Notes: generated by a model not told the origin, from the sequence alone. A DNA stretch of 64,000 bases from Cinnamomum chago (GCA_038049695.1 CP142451.1:44341001-44405000); one strand, 5' to 3'. Shown: positions 48,501 through 60,273, counted from the stretch's first letter. Numbers and translations are program-made.

Positions 48501-49436
48501 TTGTTAAATATCCATGCTTTGAAATATGTTTTAAATGACACGTGTTTTGCCAGATTCCTATGTTTATACCTGTTTTAAATGAATACCTGATTTGTTAAAT
48601 ATCCATGCTTGAAATATGTTTAAACGAACACCCGGTTTGTTGAGTACTTATGCTTTTACCTAAGTTTCAAATGAACGTTTGTTTTGTCAGACCACTACAT
48701 TTATGCATGTTTTAGACGAACACCCGATTGTCAAATATCTATGCTTTTATAGATGGTGTAAATGAACATATGTTTTATTAGATCTTCATGTTTTATTAGA
48801 TCCGGGCCCACAGTTTAATTATATGCAGTATTTGATCAAATAACATGATTTATCATATGTTTTATTCTTCAGTATATTTGTTATCTTTTCATCCACCTGC
48901 CAGACCGTTGTGTCTAACCCACTACTTTTGGTACTCAGGTCCAGACTTCTTCGTCCCGAGATGAGTGCTTTTGTTGGCTGTGAAGCCATGTTTTGCAGAT
49001 TGTTTTGTCGGTTATGTCATGTAGACATTGAGCTTGACATCGGAGCTACGTCATATTTGGGGTAGTGGTTAATAGCTTATTGTTGTATGGCTTTTATTAG
49101 CCTTTTTCTTGGGATTCTTAATTAATGTACATTGATAATTTGTAACTTGAACATATATGGGAATGTAATATCCTGTTACTGTTAGCTCTGTACTTTGTTG
49201 TGATGGTTTACTCCAGTCTGATATGATTCTTGATATAATAGCTATATGCTAAAGGTTGAGTGCGACGCGGAATCCGATGGCCACGGACTCCGGGTCGCAA
49301 CGCCACGAAAGCTTCCGCAAAATATCCAGAATGTGTTGGATCGTGTTGTCTTCACACACGCGGATCTTGGGAGAGAAAAATACATTTATCCTTAATCCCA
49401 TTCCCGCCCCCGAGGTCCTAGTTCGGGGGCGTGACA
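45563..49436 (+). mobile_element. GypB solo LTR
   Basis: It runs from TGTGAGAACCCGACC (45563) to GGGCGTGACA (49436), for 3874 bp. Perfect target duplications CAACT flank it (45558-45562 and 49437-49441). It is nested in LTR-C. It has the terminal hairpin at 49405-49431 and a degenerate ~89-bp array at about 48400-48790. Its cassette (47100-47240) is of the GTCGAC type, unlike the other GypB copies. Confidence 0.95.
47100..47240. repeat. GTCGAC-type cassette in GypB LTR
   Basis: CCCGGTCGACCTGGG, CCGGTCGACTTGG, CCGGTCGACCGGGC, AGGTCGACCGGGCC and AGGTTGACCGGGCC words occupy the site where other GypA/GypB LTRs have CTCGAG or TAGCC cassettes. Spacer words such as GCAGTGTGCC resemble those in the D LTR cassette (GCAGTGTCG). 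Confidence 0.88.
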
Positions 49437-49706
49437 CAACTTCTCCATTAGAGCACAACCGAGCTCCAAAGGTATAATCTACTTCCTTGCATGTTGTAGA
49501 TTTTATGGATGCTTGTTGGCTGCTGTTCTATCTTCTTGATAAGTTTATTTACTGATCATGAGGGTTGAGATTGAGGACATGGATCCTGAATTGGGTTTAT
49601 AGCCTTATGGATGTGGTTCCTGGCCTTATGGGTACTTGATCCCTAAGTCAAGTGGGTCAAAAGTTTTGAAAATCTGTCCACGAGGCCAACCTACTCCAAC
49701 AAGTCC

Positions 49707-50124
49707 ATCATTTTTAACATGTGTTCCTGTACTGATGTACCTTCACCCATCTTGGTGCTAATGAGAACCCTCATAGCTGCCTGTCTGGCAGGCCTGTCCT
49801 GTTCCACAAACATCTCCTTTAAGTTCGATATAATATCGTATGCAGTTTTATAGAATTGATGTTGGTGTTGCAAAACACTAGACATGGATGCCATAATGTA
49901 ACATTTGACCATCTCATCGTCTTTGGTCCATTTGGTGTAAAGTTCCTTTTCTTCTTCCGGTGCATCTGGGCCAGGCTCATCAATGGGGGTTTTGGTAATG
50001 GCATATTTATATCCTGAAGCAGTCAGGATAATATCCAGGTTCCGTTTCCAGTCAACATAGTTGGACCCACCAACTTATTCTGGTTGAGGATGGTCGCAAG
50101 TGGATTGAAAGTATTTGAATTCAT
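49707..50124 (-). pseudogene. gag: K gag N-terminal half
   Basis: The start at 50124 gives MNSNTFNPLATILNQNKLVGP, the usual copia gag opening. A one-base loss then shifts the frame before YVDWKRNLDIILTASGYKY. Further on are DEMVKCYIMASMSSVLQ and TAYDIISNLKEMF of the UBN2/copia gag domain, ending at MLKMMDL where LTR-C interrupts it. The other half resumes at 44135. Confidence 0.88.
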
Positions 50125-51851
50125 GCTTGAAAAACTGTAGCACATAACCATACATTCATTAATGAATTTAAATGACATTAGGGTTTAGTATTCTACCAAA
50201 TTTATGTGGGAATCCTCATAACCACTAAATTTAGAATATATCGGAATCCCAATCCCCGGGGTATGCCTCCTTGGGGAGTGTGAATAACACTTAGATTGGT
50301 GCGGATCAAAGTTGGTCAAAATTAGGATTAAGACTAACTATCCATGATCCCCTTCATTCATTATCATCTAGGTATCTCATACCAAATAACGAATGACTCC
50401 CGATTAGCTTCGGTTTCTAAAATATATGAGGCAAATCTTGGGGATACTACATCATTATTTTAGTTAAGTGTGACCCACCAACTAGCATTACATGACAACC
50501 GTTGTGAGCAGCTCCTCCTTGGGGAGTGGGCCCCCACCCCGTCTCACCAATACTATCCATAGGAGATCCATATTAAGTAACCAGACAAGTAAAAGCCCTC
50601 CGTGGGGAATAGTCATTCTCAAGATGGCATGAGGCTAATATTTTCCTTACAATGGACCTATGGTGGAAAACCATGGGGATTTCTAGATATAACTGCCCCG
50701 CTCCCACTTAATATTTTAGAACTGAGGATTTCCTTTTAAGTATATGGGCCCACGAATATAGACATTAAATCATCTCATGACATGACCAATGATTGGTTCC
50801 AAGTCAAGTTATTTTATGGAAAGTCTAGTTTCTTAAATTAGTGTTACCAACGGATCCATCTCATGGGCCCACCAACTCTAATTAGAAATCTTTCCAAAAA
50901 TTAATTTGATTTGACCAATTTTGGAAATTGCTATGTTTGGATCAGATTTGGAGACTTTCTAAAACAAGCATTCATCCATAAATAGAAAATGCTAAAATTA
51001 GAAACTAGTCCTCTCCTCCACATGGCCCAAGCGGAATAGACTTCTTGGACTTCTAGACTATCCAAAACTTTGGGATTTCTCTAACTCTTTGGGCATCTCC
51101 AAAACGCTTTTGGTAATCTTCAAACTCTTTGATTAGGAGTCCAACTTCACTTTCCTTCTTCGTCTCGGACACCGCCAGAATTTATAAATTTAGAAAAATT
51201 ACATAAATTCCTATGCCTCAATTATGAGACTTACATGGTAATCTAAACATGGAAATAGAAGGGCTATAGGAAAATTCACCATGCCTTGCCCTTTCACGGG
51301 AAACCAAGGAAACCATGATGCCCTTTACAAGTAGCCCAAAATAACCATCAACCATATAAAGAAAGTAAAAGACTTTTGGGCCATATGGAGAGGACAAGAT
51401 CACCTGCATGTTAGTATCTCATACAACCATACAAATCACAAAAATAGGCTGCCAAGTAATGCTGGAAAAATAGGAGATTAAAGAAGACCAGAAACTAAAA
51501 AAATCCAAAACTACATTCCTGAAGCAGTGTCCTCGGTCGACCGAACAGAGAGCTCTGCGACCGACCTGCATGTGCTGGGGTCGGTAAACCAAACTGACGG
51601 AAACCTGCAACTTGGGTTTCTGCAGTTCATGTCCAAATTTCACCAAATCACTTCCAAAGTGTTCCCATGGCTTCCCATCATCCATCCAACATTATTATAC
51701 CACTTTATGATTATCCAAACATGGATTAACTAATAAACAAAGCAAATCCATCAAAAACTGATCTGTACATAGCCCTTGCTCTATCATCTTCGCATCTCAT
51801 GCAAAGATTAGAACAAGCTTATTGATCTAACATGATTACAGATAGGGTATG
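50125..51851 (-). other. K 5' leader
   Basis: About 1.7 kb between PBS and gag, with no convincing frame. A CTCC-TTGG-GGAG style short inverted repeat appears at about 50266 and 50511, with a weaker relative near 50597. A GTCGAC cluster lies at 51530-51600. This leader is long for a copia element. Confidence 0.65.
51530..51600. repeat. GTCGAC-type cluster in K leader
   Basis: A perfect CGGTCGACCG occurs at 51534, then a GCGACCGACC variant. It is short compared with the D and GypB cassettes. Confidence 0.6.
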
Positions 51852-51863
51852 GCTTTGATACCA
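51852..51863 (-). other. primer-binding site of K
   Basis: The minus strand reads TGGTATCAAAGC, one base different from the tRNA-iMet 12-mer, 2 bp after the LTR end (TTCCAACA). This fixes K and LTR-C sense as minus at this locus. Confidence 0.88.
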
Positions 51864-51865
51864 AT

Positions 51866-52992
51866 TGTTGGAAGTAGGTGGGCCTCGTGGATAGATTTTC
51901 AAAACTTTTGACCCACTTGACTCAGGGTTCAAATACCCATAAGGCCATAAAGCACATCCAGAAGGCTATAAAACCCAATCCAGGATCCATGTCCCCAATC
52001 TCAACCATCATGATCAGTAAATAAACCTATCAAGAAGATAAAACAACAGCAAACAAGCATCCATAAAATCTACAACATGCAAGGAAGTAGATTATACCTT
52101 TGGAGCTTGGTTGTGCTCTAATGGAGAAGTTGCGTCTTTCTTTGATGATGAAACTCTTTCACATATCAAATAAGAATCTCCAAGACCTTTTGATCTTCCA
52201 CGCTATGGCCCGCTTATTAGATCTCTTTTCTCAAGAAGATGGGTGGAATCTCCAAGAGAAAACCCTACTAGTAACTTCAAGGAAAAACCTAGAAAAAGAA
52301 CTAGAAAAGAGAAGAGAGAAGAGGAATTGGACGTGTGCAACTCTTGCACTTGGAAGAGCTTGGACGTGAATCCTAATATATGAAGATGCCTTGGACGTCC
52401 ATCCCTACTCCTATATATATATAGCTTGAAGTATCTCTCCTTACTAATTAATTTAGAAGTCCTACTTCCATAAAATTAGTAAACTTCTCATATTACTATT
52501 ACCACTATTAGAAGTCTCACTTCAAATAGAAATAGTAAGTTTCTAATCCCTTTCCTTTTTAGTTCAAGTAGAATTGGTAATGATCCAATCTTAGGCTAGC
52601 GTGGGGACCACTAGGGATTCCAAAGAAAGCTGGCTCCAACTGGGACACCGTGACCCCACATCTCATGTGCAATCCGGGCCCACAGTTAATTGCAAATAAC
52701 ACCACTATATAAATGCAATTGCACTCTAGTCTTAGGAATAAAGTACAATGAAGACTCTAAACTTTCCAATTACCACAAGTAGGCCCCTCTATCAATATCC
52801 ATGGATTAATTGGAATAAATCTGTCCCATCCAATCTTAGACCCACATCTTATTATCCTTGAGCCCCAATTAATCATAGTGATCATTAGTATTTCATAAGG
52901 TGTTTCTCATGATCCTTCAATACATCTAATGTACCAGCACCATGACCCAGAATCTTACATTCTAATGATCGAGACAAATCACACTATCTCAT
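51866..52992 (-). mobile_element. 5' LTR of K, partial
   Basis: It begins TGTTGGAAGTAGG and follows LTR-C until CACTATCTCAT at 52992, where a GypA LTR begins. An internal gap of roughly 300 bp exists near 52890 (GATCAT joined to TAGTATTTCATAAGG). The remaining distal part should lie right of the window. Confidence 0.88.
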
Positions 52993-54067
52993 TGTCGCGA
53001 CCCCGGACCGGGTTAGCAACCTAATCCGGGATCGGGACTAAGTAAGTAATGAGGTGTGATGAAGTGTGGTGAGGTGTGCACATTTATTTAATTTCCCACA
53101 GGTGTCCGCGGTGAGGATATCACAACAACATAATACATTTTTGTTTAAGTGCAGAAGCGTGTAGATAACATATTTATATAACTTGATTTCAGAGTGAGCA
53201 ATGATCATTATAACATTTTCCCAAAAGTAAAGTTAAATGTTTATACAAAAGATTAGTTAATTAATGACTCCCCAAAAATAAAGGCCAACAAAGGCCAGTA
53301 CAACCAAAAGAATGTGTCAATTATAATCCCTAAAAAGTGTTTCGTATCTCATAGTCTGACCCGATGTCTACATGACATCATCAGCTTTCCATTCGCCTAA
53401 ACGTTGCGGCTCTCCGGCCGCCTCCTCCGGTTCCTCCTCAAGGAAGGAGGCATCTGGACCTGAGTAACAAAAGTAGTGGGTCAGACACGACGGTCTGGCA
53501 GGTGGGTGAAAAGATATAACAATATGACAATAATTAAATGTACCTTGAAAAACATTGAAACCTGCTAAAACAATAATTTCTATGAAAAATAATGCATTAT
53601 TAGTTAGAAAACATATATGCAATATAAAACATGAAGGGTACCAAGGAAACAGGAAACTTGCAAGATGGCAACCGCACTAAGCTAAATCCTCCATCACTAA
53701 TGTGATGAGAGCATGCTAGAGACGTTGGTCTCGGACACTCGAGGTGACGAGAACCAACTAAATATATATATACAAGTAGCTAGACAAGATCACGGCCGCG
53801 GAACCGGGTAACGGGACAGGCAGGATCCAGACTGCAGCTGGCAAGAGCAAGATGGGGACACCAAGTCGGTGGATCAAGCCGACAAGGTTGTCCAAGCTTA
53901 GTGGTGCCTACTTATAGGTTATAAGCAAAAAATCTAGACATATACATATATATACAGGAAGGTGTGTAACACCTTAGCAGGCGGGACAAGGTACACATAG
54001 GCACATAAATCACGTTCATGTCTGATCATGCATATACAGGCTTGCAGGACACTCAAAGCACACATTT

Positions 54068-54244
54068 CAGTGGTTTTAGAGTAAAACTGGTGTCAACACG
54101 TGAAAACAGGAAGTTACATTAGGAGTCAGTGGTTTTAAAATAAAACTGGTGTCAACACGTGAAAACAGAAAGTTACATTAGTAATCAGTGGTTTTAAAGT
54201 AAAACTGGTGTCAACACGTGAAAACAGAAAGTTACATTAGTAAT
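54068..54244. repeat. three 59-bp direct repeats in GypA LTR
   Basis: Units start with CAGTGGTTTTA at 54068, 54127 and 54186, exact 59-bp spacing. Units 2 and 3 differ by one base, so the amplification is recent. Other GypA copies in the window lack it. Confidence 0.93.
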
Positions 54245-54574
54245 CAATTAAAAGGGATCACACATGGATATATTTCCACAAAATGCCGGTCCATACATTG
54301 AGGATTCAAGATTTAAATCAATGTGGATTGGGGTCCCGTATGTTGGTTTAGTTATTCACTTGGTACTCCTCAAGATTGAAGACATTTCGAGCTCCCCATA
54401 CACATTAACAAGTCCATAAATCCTCAATAATTCTCCATGATGGGGTTTCCTTCTCAACCGGGCTCCAAACATCATTCCCTAGATATCACCCTTGCATTGG
54501 GCTCCAAACAGACCTCTCCCAAGCATAAAGAAACAAGTTTTAAGCTCCCTGAATAGACCCAGGCAGAACCCAGG

Positions 54575-54650
54575 TTCGCTTGAGTGAGAGTTTCCTCGCT
54601 CAAGTGAAACCGCCTTCTCAAGCGAGAGTTTCCCTCGCTCAACCCAAGCA
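54575..54650. repeat. decayed CTCGAG-type cassette
   Basis: CGCTTGAGTGAGAG, CGCTCAAGTGAAACC, TCAAGCGAGAG and CGCTCAACC words look like CGCTCGAGCG with CpG-to-TpG/CpA changes, as expected after cytosine methylation and deamination. Confidence 0.65.
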
Positions 54651-55539
54651 GCCTGTTGCCTGGGCAGTTCCACTGCGGGTTTTTGGCTCCCTTTCCCAAT
54701 CTTTTGACGTAGTTCCTTCCTCCCTTTGCAACCCACCTTTGAGCCACCCATTTATCACCAAAATAGGATCTCCTTGTCATCTCAAAACCTTACATAATCC
54801 TCCAAACATCCACAAAATGCATCAAATCCATCACATTCATTTTCATTTCATCAAAGAAAACCCAACATATATGAAGATCCATATGTAACATAAATCAAGA
54901 TTTAACCAAACAAGTTAAATATATTTCCAAGAGATTAAGCAAGAGAGGAAATGACCTATTAATATGCACATTTTGAAATCAATGAGAAATCATAAGAAAG
55001 GTCATAATAAAGCGAGTAATGAAATCCACAATTCTCATAAAACATGTTAGTATCCAAAACAATCCATTCATCCACTTGCCTTTGGTCCAAGCTAGCAAAT
55101 CAAGCCTCTAATCACACGCTTAAGCTCAAGATCACAAATCTACACAAAAACCCCCAAAAATAACCCATTATAAACCCTAAATGATCAAAACAATGAAATA
55201 GAAAGAGGGAGCTTCCAATAATGGAGATGGAGCTTCTCTTGGGTCACAGGAATACATATCTAGAAGATGGAGAGGATTGTTTACTTGGATGACCTTCAAA
55301 TGGAAAGAGTTAGCTCAAAGAGAGCCTCAATGTTGATGGATTTCTCTTCCAAGAGTATCAATGGAGAGTTTGCAAGGTGGAGAAGTGTTGACATCAAAAA
55401 TGTCACTTTACCTCTTCAACATCAAGAAGCTACATGAAGCCGCATCCTACTACAAACGGGCAATGCCACTTCAAGCATCAGATCTTGTCAAAATCAAACA
55501 AAAACTGCAAGATCCCTCAAGACAGCCAAAAGAGGAGTT

Positions 55540-56200
55540 CACATGAAGTTTCGAGCCATTCCAACATCATTAAACCCAACTTCACTCCTCCAACAGCTGC
55601 ACAGGCGCTCCTGGTGGCGACGGCGTCGAAGACATCAAAACTTCGATAAGAGCCTACGGATGGTCTTAAAATATCTCCAAAGGGCTCCATGTCAAATTTC
55701 ACGTCAACCGACAACGTTTGACCCTCCATCAACCCTCGAACTGTAAAATCAAGCCTCTCGGCGGCGAGAACCACCAAGGTCATCACTCATCCAACGGAGC
55801 ACATGAGCGGCTTCAACATGTTTCAAAAAGGCTGCATGTCAAATTTCAGGCCATTCCGACAACGTTTGACCCAGCTTTGACGCTTCGAAACAAAATCAAG
55901 GCTACCGGAGGCGGAGCACCCCGGGACCACAACACCCAAATCGGAGTCAATGGATCATTTTAAAATGACTCCAATAGGCTCCCTGTCAAATTTTAGGTCA
56001 ATCGGACATCGGTTGACCGCACATCAAAGCGCGACATCTTCCTCGCGGCGAAATCAAGCCTAGCAGCGACGGGACCCCAAACGGCTTCAAAACTCAAGAA
56101 AAATCCCATGGTTGGTCCTATCTATTACTCGAGAGGCTTCACCTCAAATTTCAGGTCATTCCGACATCGTTTGATCTAGTTTCGACTCTTGACCGAAAAT
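55540..56200 (+). repeat. diverged ~150-bp tandem repeat in F LTR
   Basis: The phrase TCAAATTTCAGGTCATTCCGACATCGTTTGACC, or close variants, recurs at about 55690, 55840, 55985 and 56140, with a weaker one near 55545. Spacing is 134-156 bp. Between them GC-rich phrases such as GGCGGCGA recur. Confidence 0.75.
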
Positions 56201-57110
56201 CGGCAACTCTGCGCGGCAAGATCTTCGGCTTTTCCAAAAAATAGGAAACTTTGTGCTCCGATTTTGCACGACTTCTCGTCGGGTTTTCTTTAGGAGAATC
56301 AAGCCAAAAAATGAGGAAAAATGTCAAGAAAAATACAGGAGAAAAAGAGAAACAAAAAGCTCGAAAAACGGCTGACGAAACGGCGACCAAAGGGGACCAA
56401 ACCCCATGGTCGCCGGCGACCTTGGAGGTCCGGGTCACCGGATTTCCACTGGAGGACCCATTTTCCGTCCTTTTTCACGTTTCGGGAGTTCCAGCCCCTA
56501 TGATTTCCTGAAAATCTAATTTTTGATGCTCGAAATCGACTGATCTCCATTTACATCTCGGGATCCGCCGTCAAGAGCATGAAATCATCATTGATCGCTC
56601 CAAGATCGCCAACCGGCTGACCAAGAAAGTACACTTTCTGTCCGACCGATCGAGAAATCGACAAGACAGATGGTACCGGCCCGCTGTTAGCAATCTATGT
56701 CTGAAGTTGCGTGATCATCCGACATTGATCAACATGAAGATCCATGGTTGATCATCGCAAGAAGAATTTCAAAAGACGCGGCACGGCCCGCGACTCTACA
56801 AATCCCCGGCGACCACTTAATGCTGTTAATTGACCCAACTAAATGCGGTCATTAACTCATTATTTTGGACGGCCCAATCAGAAGCAAGGAAATGGGAGTT
56901 ACAAGTCAAAGTCATCATGACATTAAAGCCATGAAACTCCTCTCATCATGGAGATTAAAGGCGATTAAATGCCCATCATTCTCCATCGGCCAATCAGATT
57001 CAAGGAAAAAGGAGTTACAAAATCAAGAAATAAAAACTTGTAACTCCTCCCATCATGGAGCTTTAAAGCCATCAATGCTCATAAACCCTCCTAAATGGCT
57101 ACCAATGGCC

Positions 57111-57120
57111 TATAAATAGG
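57111..57120 (+). promoter_or_regulatory. TATA box of F LTR
   Basis: TATAAATAGG is a close match to the plant TATA consensus and the only such site in this LTR, about 1.7 kb from its start. Confidence 0.7.
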
Positions 57121-57240
57121 AGAGCATTCCAAGAAGAACGGATCAAGAAAAATCAGCCAGAAAGATCGTCTAGAATTCCCAAAAGCTCTGCTACTCTGAA
57201 GAAACTCTGCTGCAACAAACACTACGAGGTGATTGAAGTC

Positions 57241-57264
57241 CCTTGGGGGGCACTCCCCCCAAGG
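57241..57264 (+). repeat. perfect GC-rich hairpin in F R/U5 region
   Basis: CCTTGGGGGG pairs with CCCCCCAAGG around a CACT loop: a 10-bp perfect stem about 120 bp downstream of the TATA box, so inside the transcript. Confidence 0.85.
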
Positions 57265-57596
57265 CAAAGCCCTCTCTTCTCCTATTCAACATGGCCTAGA
57301 CGTGGCTTTTCAGCCCGTCTCTTCATTTTTTTATTGGATATAGGACCTTCCCTTGGTCTTTATCCTCTAAAAAAAACTGAAGTCTAAGCCAAGCCAAATG
57401 AATCAAAGCATCGCATGTTCTCATCTGAAGGAGGATGGCGAAGTTCATACATGACTTGTGACCGTCGATCTGAACGTGTCCCCGCAATCTCCTAAGAAGT
57501 CAGATTCCCTTTCTTACTTTTCTGTTGTATTTTGTATTTTCTTTAAGAGACAAAAAATCACAATTCCTGTCTTTCATTTTGATGGGATTTGTAAAT

Positions 57597-57665
57597 CGCC
57601 TTTCACGGCAAACAAAATCGCCTTTCATGGCAAACAAACATCGCCTTTCACGGCAAACAAAAAAC
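57597..57665. repeat. three short direct repeats in F
   Basis: CGCCTTTCACGGCAAACAAA occurs three times at 21-26 bp spacing (one copy has CATGG for CACGG). Confidence 0.85.
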
Positions 57666-57901
57666 CTTGTCTCTTTTCTTAAATATATGTGCAATGGAAA
57701 GTTAGAAAAAAGATTGATTTCCTTTCTACTTGCGAAGGTGGATCTCCAGATCACGATTTCTAAATTCCAAGTAGAATAGAAAATCTGGCATACCCGTACA
57801 AAAATGTTGATACCCACCTTTCCCCCCTTTTTCCCTCCATTCGGCCCCCTCGGTAGCCCCAGGGACGAATGAGAGAGGAAAGGAAGAAATCGGGTCCATC
57901 A

Positions 57902-59324
57902 AGTTGGCATACCCGGTGGGACACGTTCATTTGAGAACGTCTTGCTTGGATTCTTTGGCCCCTCTTTAGTTGGTCGCCTATGTTGAATCTTACATCTAAA
58001 AAAAAAAATGTGATGGGATTTTTTGGAAATTTCTATCTTGAATCTATTTCCACTCTTTCTCATTTCAAAAAAAAAAAAAAAATTTGATTTCTCTTTTCTT
58101 GGATTCATCTTTGAAATGTTTGTAGCTATTGTTCATAAAGAGGAATGGGTCACCTTTTTTCTTTGATGAAGTCCCATAGGGATTTTCAAAAAAAGAAAAA
58201 TCAGTTTTCCCCTCTTTTGGATTCGAATTAGGGAAACTTTGGTCTCTTCCTTTTCGGACAATGCTCGCGGAAATCGTTTGTAGCCAACGTTTGGATTGGG
58301 AGAGGTCATTCTCTCTCTTTGATAGGTCCATTAGAGATCTTTCAAGAAAAAACTTAAAAAAAAAAGTCTATTCTCAAACTCTTCAAAAACAAGAAAAAAG
58401 AGTCAATTTTCTCTCTTTTGGAGTCGAAATAGGGAAACTTTAGTTTCTTCCTTTTCGGACAATGGCTCGCGGAAATCGTTTGTAGCCAACGTTTGGATTG
58501 GGAGACGCTAGTCGCTCTCTTTGATAGGTGCATTAGAGATCTTTCAAGAAAAGTTTTCAAAAACAACAACAAAAAACAACACTAAGGTTACACTAGTGGC
58601 GTGGCGTTCTTTGACCAAAGTGGATCTATGAAAAGCCTTGTCCAGAGTGTGGAGACAACTAGACTGTTCGAGGCAAGGGTCCTCCAAACGGGTTCATTAA
58701 GTAATCCTATCCTTACCTGGGGGTTGATCTATCTACTAAGGTTTCATAAGACCGAAATGAAAACCTATGTGTTCCTTTAAAAAAAATCATCATTTTTGGG
58801 TTTACATATGAGAAATCTTGGTTCATTCCCTTTTGGATAAAAGCTCACGGAAATCGCTTGTAGCTTGCGTCCGGATTGGAACACCATTTGCTCTCTTTTA
58901 TGAATCCGATTTTGACCTTTCAAAAAAATCCCATCTCGTGTCTATTCCAAGGATGCGATTTGCAACATTTGTGCCTAGCGGTGCTAATAATCCCTTCCGG
59001 GTCTACTGTATTCGTGACCGACACATTTGTATCTCCAACCTTATATCATCTTACCTCGAGTGAGCCTCGCTTCTCGGTAATTTGAATTAAGGTCTACAGT
59101 TGCTTCTAGCAGTCACTGGAATGCTCTCTCTGAGCCTCCTGTACTTGCGTTCAGAAGAATTGTATCCTCTATGGATTTTTGCCTTCTTCACCTCACTTGG
59201 ACTGGGCCATGTTCCCTTGAGCGATTTGAAAAGACAAAACCATAGTTCTTTCCCATTTATGATCACTATATTCTTGTAATTACTAATAGACGTGGTCTTG
59301 TTTCAGAAGTTTTCCAAAACTAAC
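57902..59324 (+). other. F leader with ~200-bp repeats
   Basis: No coding frame is visible. A unit containing CTCGCGGAAATCGTTTGTAG, CAACGTTTGGATTGGGAGA and CATTAGAGATCTTTCAAGAA occurs at about 58200-58350 and 58405-58560, with a diverged third at about 58790-58925 and a weak one near 58080. Poly-A runs at 58065-58082 and 58354-58365 sit between units. Confidence 0.75.
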
Positions 59325-60273
59325 AATGGCAGCTTCATTAACCATCACTTTCGATGAGAACAAGTACCAGCTCATGCTCCAAGAGAAGCAGAACAAGCGC
59401 GTTCATAAGCGCCCTGCAAGCTGCCGAAGTGTCACCTCCATTGGTAAATCTTAGAACACTGGGTCGACCTCTACTCCCAGGACTATCATCTTCGGGTCGC
59501 TGGGACCGTTCCCACTTCCGGTAGAGGAAACTGCACATGCTAAGAAGCAAAAGACTGCCCCGCAACGTGTCACCGCCATGACACCAAGGGCGAACACAAA
59601 GAAGTCTGAAGCCCGTGGCAACCCCACGAAGCCTCAACCTGCAGAGAACCAGGTCTACCCTAAGACTTGGTCCCCAAGACCTTCACAAAAATAAAGGAGG
59701 TCCCGAGCATCTGCAAAGCCAGCATACCTGGCCCTTCTCAAAGAAAACCGGTTCTATCCTCTTGCATACATGAAGGAGGAGAAACCGGCCTCTTGCCTGA
59801 CAAAGAAGTCAACCCATCATGAGCCGGCTTGCTCCTACAAGCCAAAAATGAAATCATACATCATAAGGTCTCTGCAAGAACCTACCAAGGCCTGCACTCC
59901 TGCAGTTCGACCCATTATCTCAACAGGGGCTGAACTCACAAAATTCAAAGCTTCGCTACAACAATTGAAGGACCAAGTCCAAATACTGTCTATGCCCAGC
60001 TTCAAAGAAGATAGGCTCGGCTGCTATGTTCGAGGGAGTACATCCTTCATTGCTAAAGCCCAGCCAGAGCTGATAGAAGGTCAAATTGCCTGTCATATAC
60101 GTCGCCGCATGTCGTATCGACAAAAGAGACTAAAGAAGCAAAGGACCCAGCATCCTATCCTCCAAGTCTCCCAAAAATGGGTCGAAAAAGAAAGACCCGA
60201 TCAAATTCCTGTTGTCCATATGGTTGGCAAAGCCAGAGGACGTCAGAAGTCAGCAACTAAACTTCATGTCTGA
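59325..60273 (+). pseudogene. F leader reading frame, broken
   Basis: An ATG at 59325 opens MAASLTITFDENKYQLMLQE, stopped after about 43 codons. Other frames continue with Lys/Pro/Thr-rich text, and a 167-codon open stretch lies at 59770-60273 (MKEEKPASCLTKKS ... ARGRQKSATKLHV). It is basic, without a recognised domain. Continuity of composition suggests one former ORF of about 315 codons upstream of gag. I do not recognise it; some gypsy elements carry an extra 5' ORF at this position. Confidence 0.45.

Larger units (their letters stand above)
44136..49701 (+). mobile_element. LTR-C solo LTR, interrupted by GypB
   Basis: It runs from TGTTAGATTG (44136) to CTCCAACA (49701), with perfect target duplications AGTCC (44131-44135 and 49702-49706). 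Without the GypB insert it is about 1687 bp. TATATAAG lies at 45302-45309. It has inserted into the gag gene of K, the element whose own LTR belongs to the same family. Confidence 0.94.
41224..52992 (-). mobile_element. Element K: Ty1/copia retrotransposon, decayed; 3' end outside window
   Basis: In minus-strand order it has a partial 5' LTR (51866-52992), PBS, leader, gag, protease remnant, integrase, reverse transcriptase and RNase H up to 41224, where D' begins. This integrase-before-RT order defines Ty1/copia. An LTR-C solo LTR (44136-49701) splits gag. Many stop codons and frameshifts show it is dead. Its 3' LTR should lie left of the window beyond D'. K is the oldest layer and appears to enclose everything in the window. 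Confidence 0.88.
52993..55385 (-). mobile_element. GypA LTR, 3' part, cut by F
   Basis: It starts TGTCGCGACCCCGG at 52993 and follows GypA LTR landmarks (TTTCCCACAGG, CCGCGGTGAGG, GTGGGTCAGACACG, CAAGTCGGTGG). Similarity reaches about 55385, where F starts. The preceding CTCAT (52988-52992) would be its target duplication. The LTR 5' part is expected beyond F, outside the window. The cassette at 54575-54650 is a decayed CTCGAG type. Confidence 0.82.

Noticed and set aside
59338-59637. Minus-strand 99-codon frame
   Set aside because: It is antisense to the broken F leader frame, and no family resemblance is visible.
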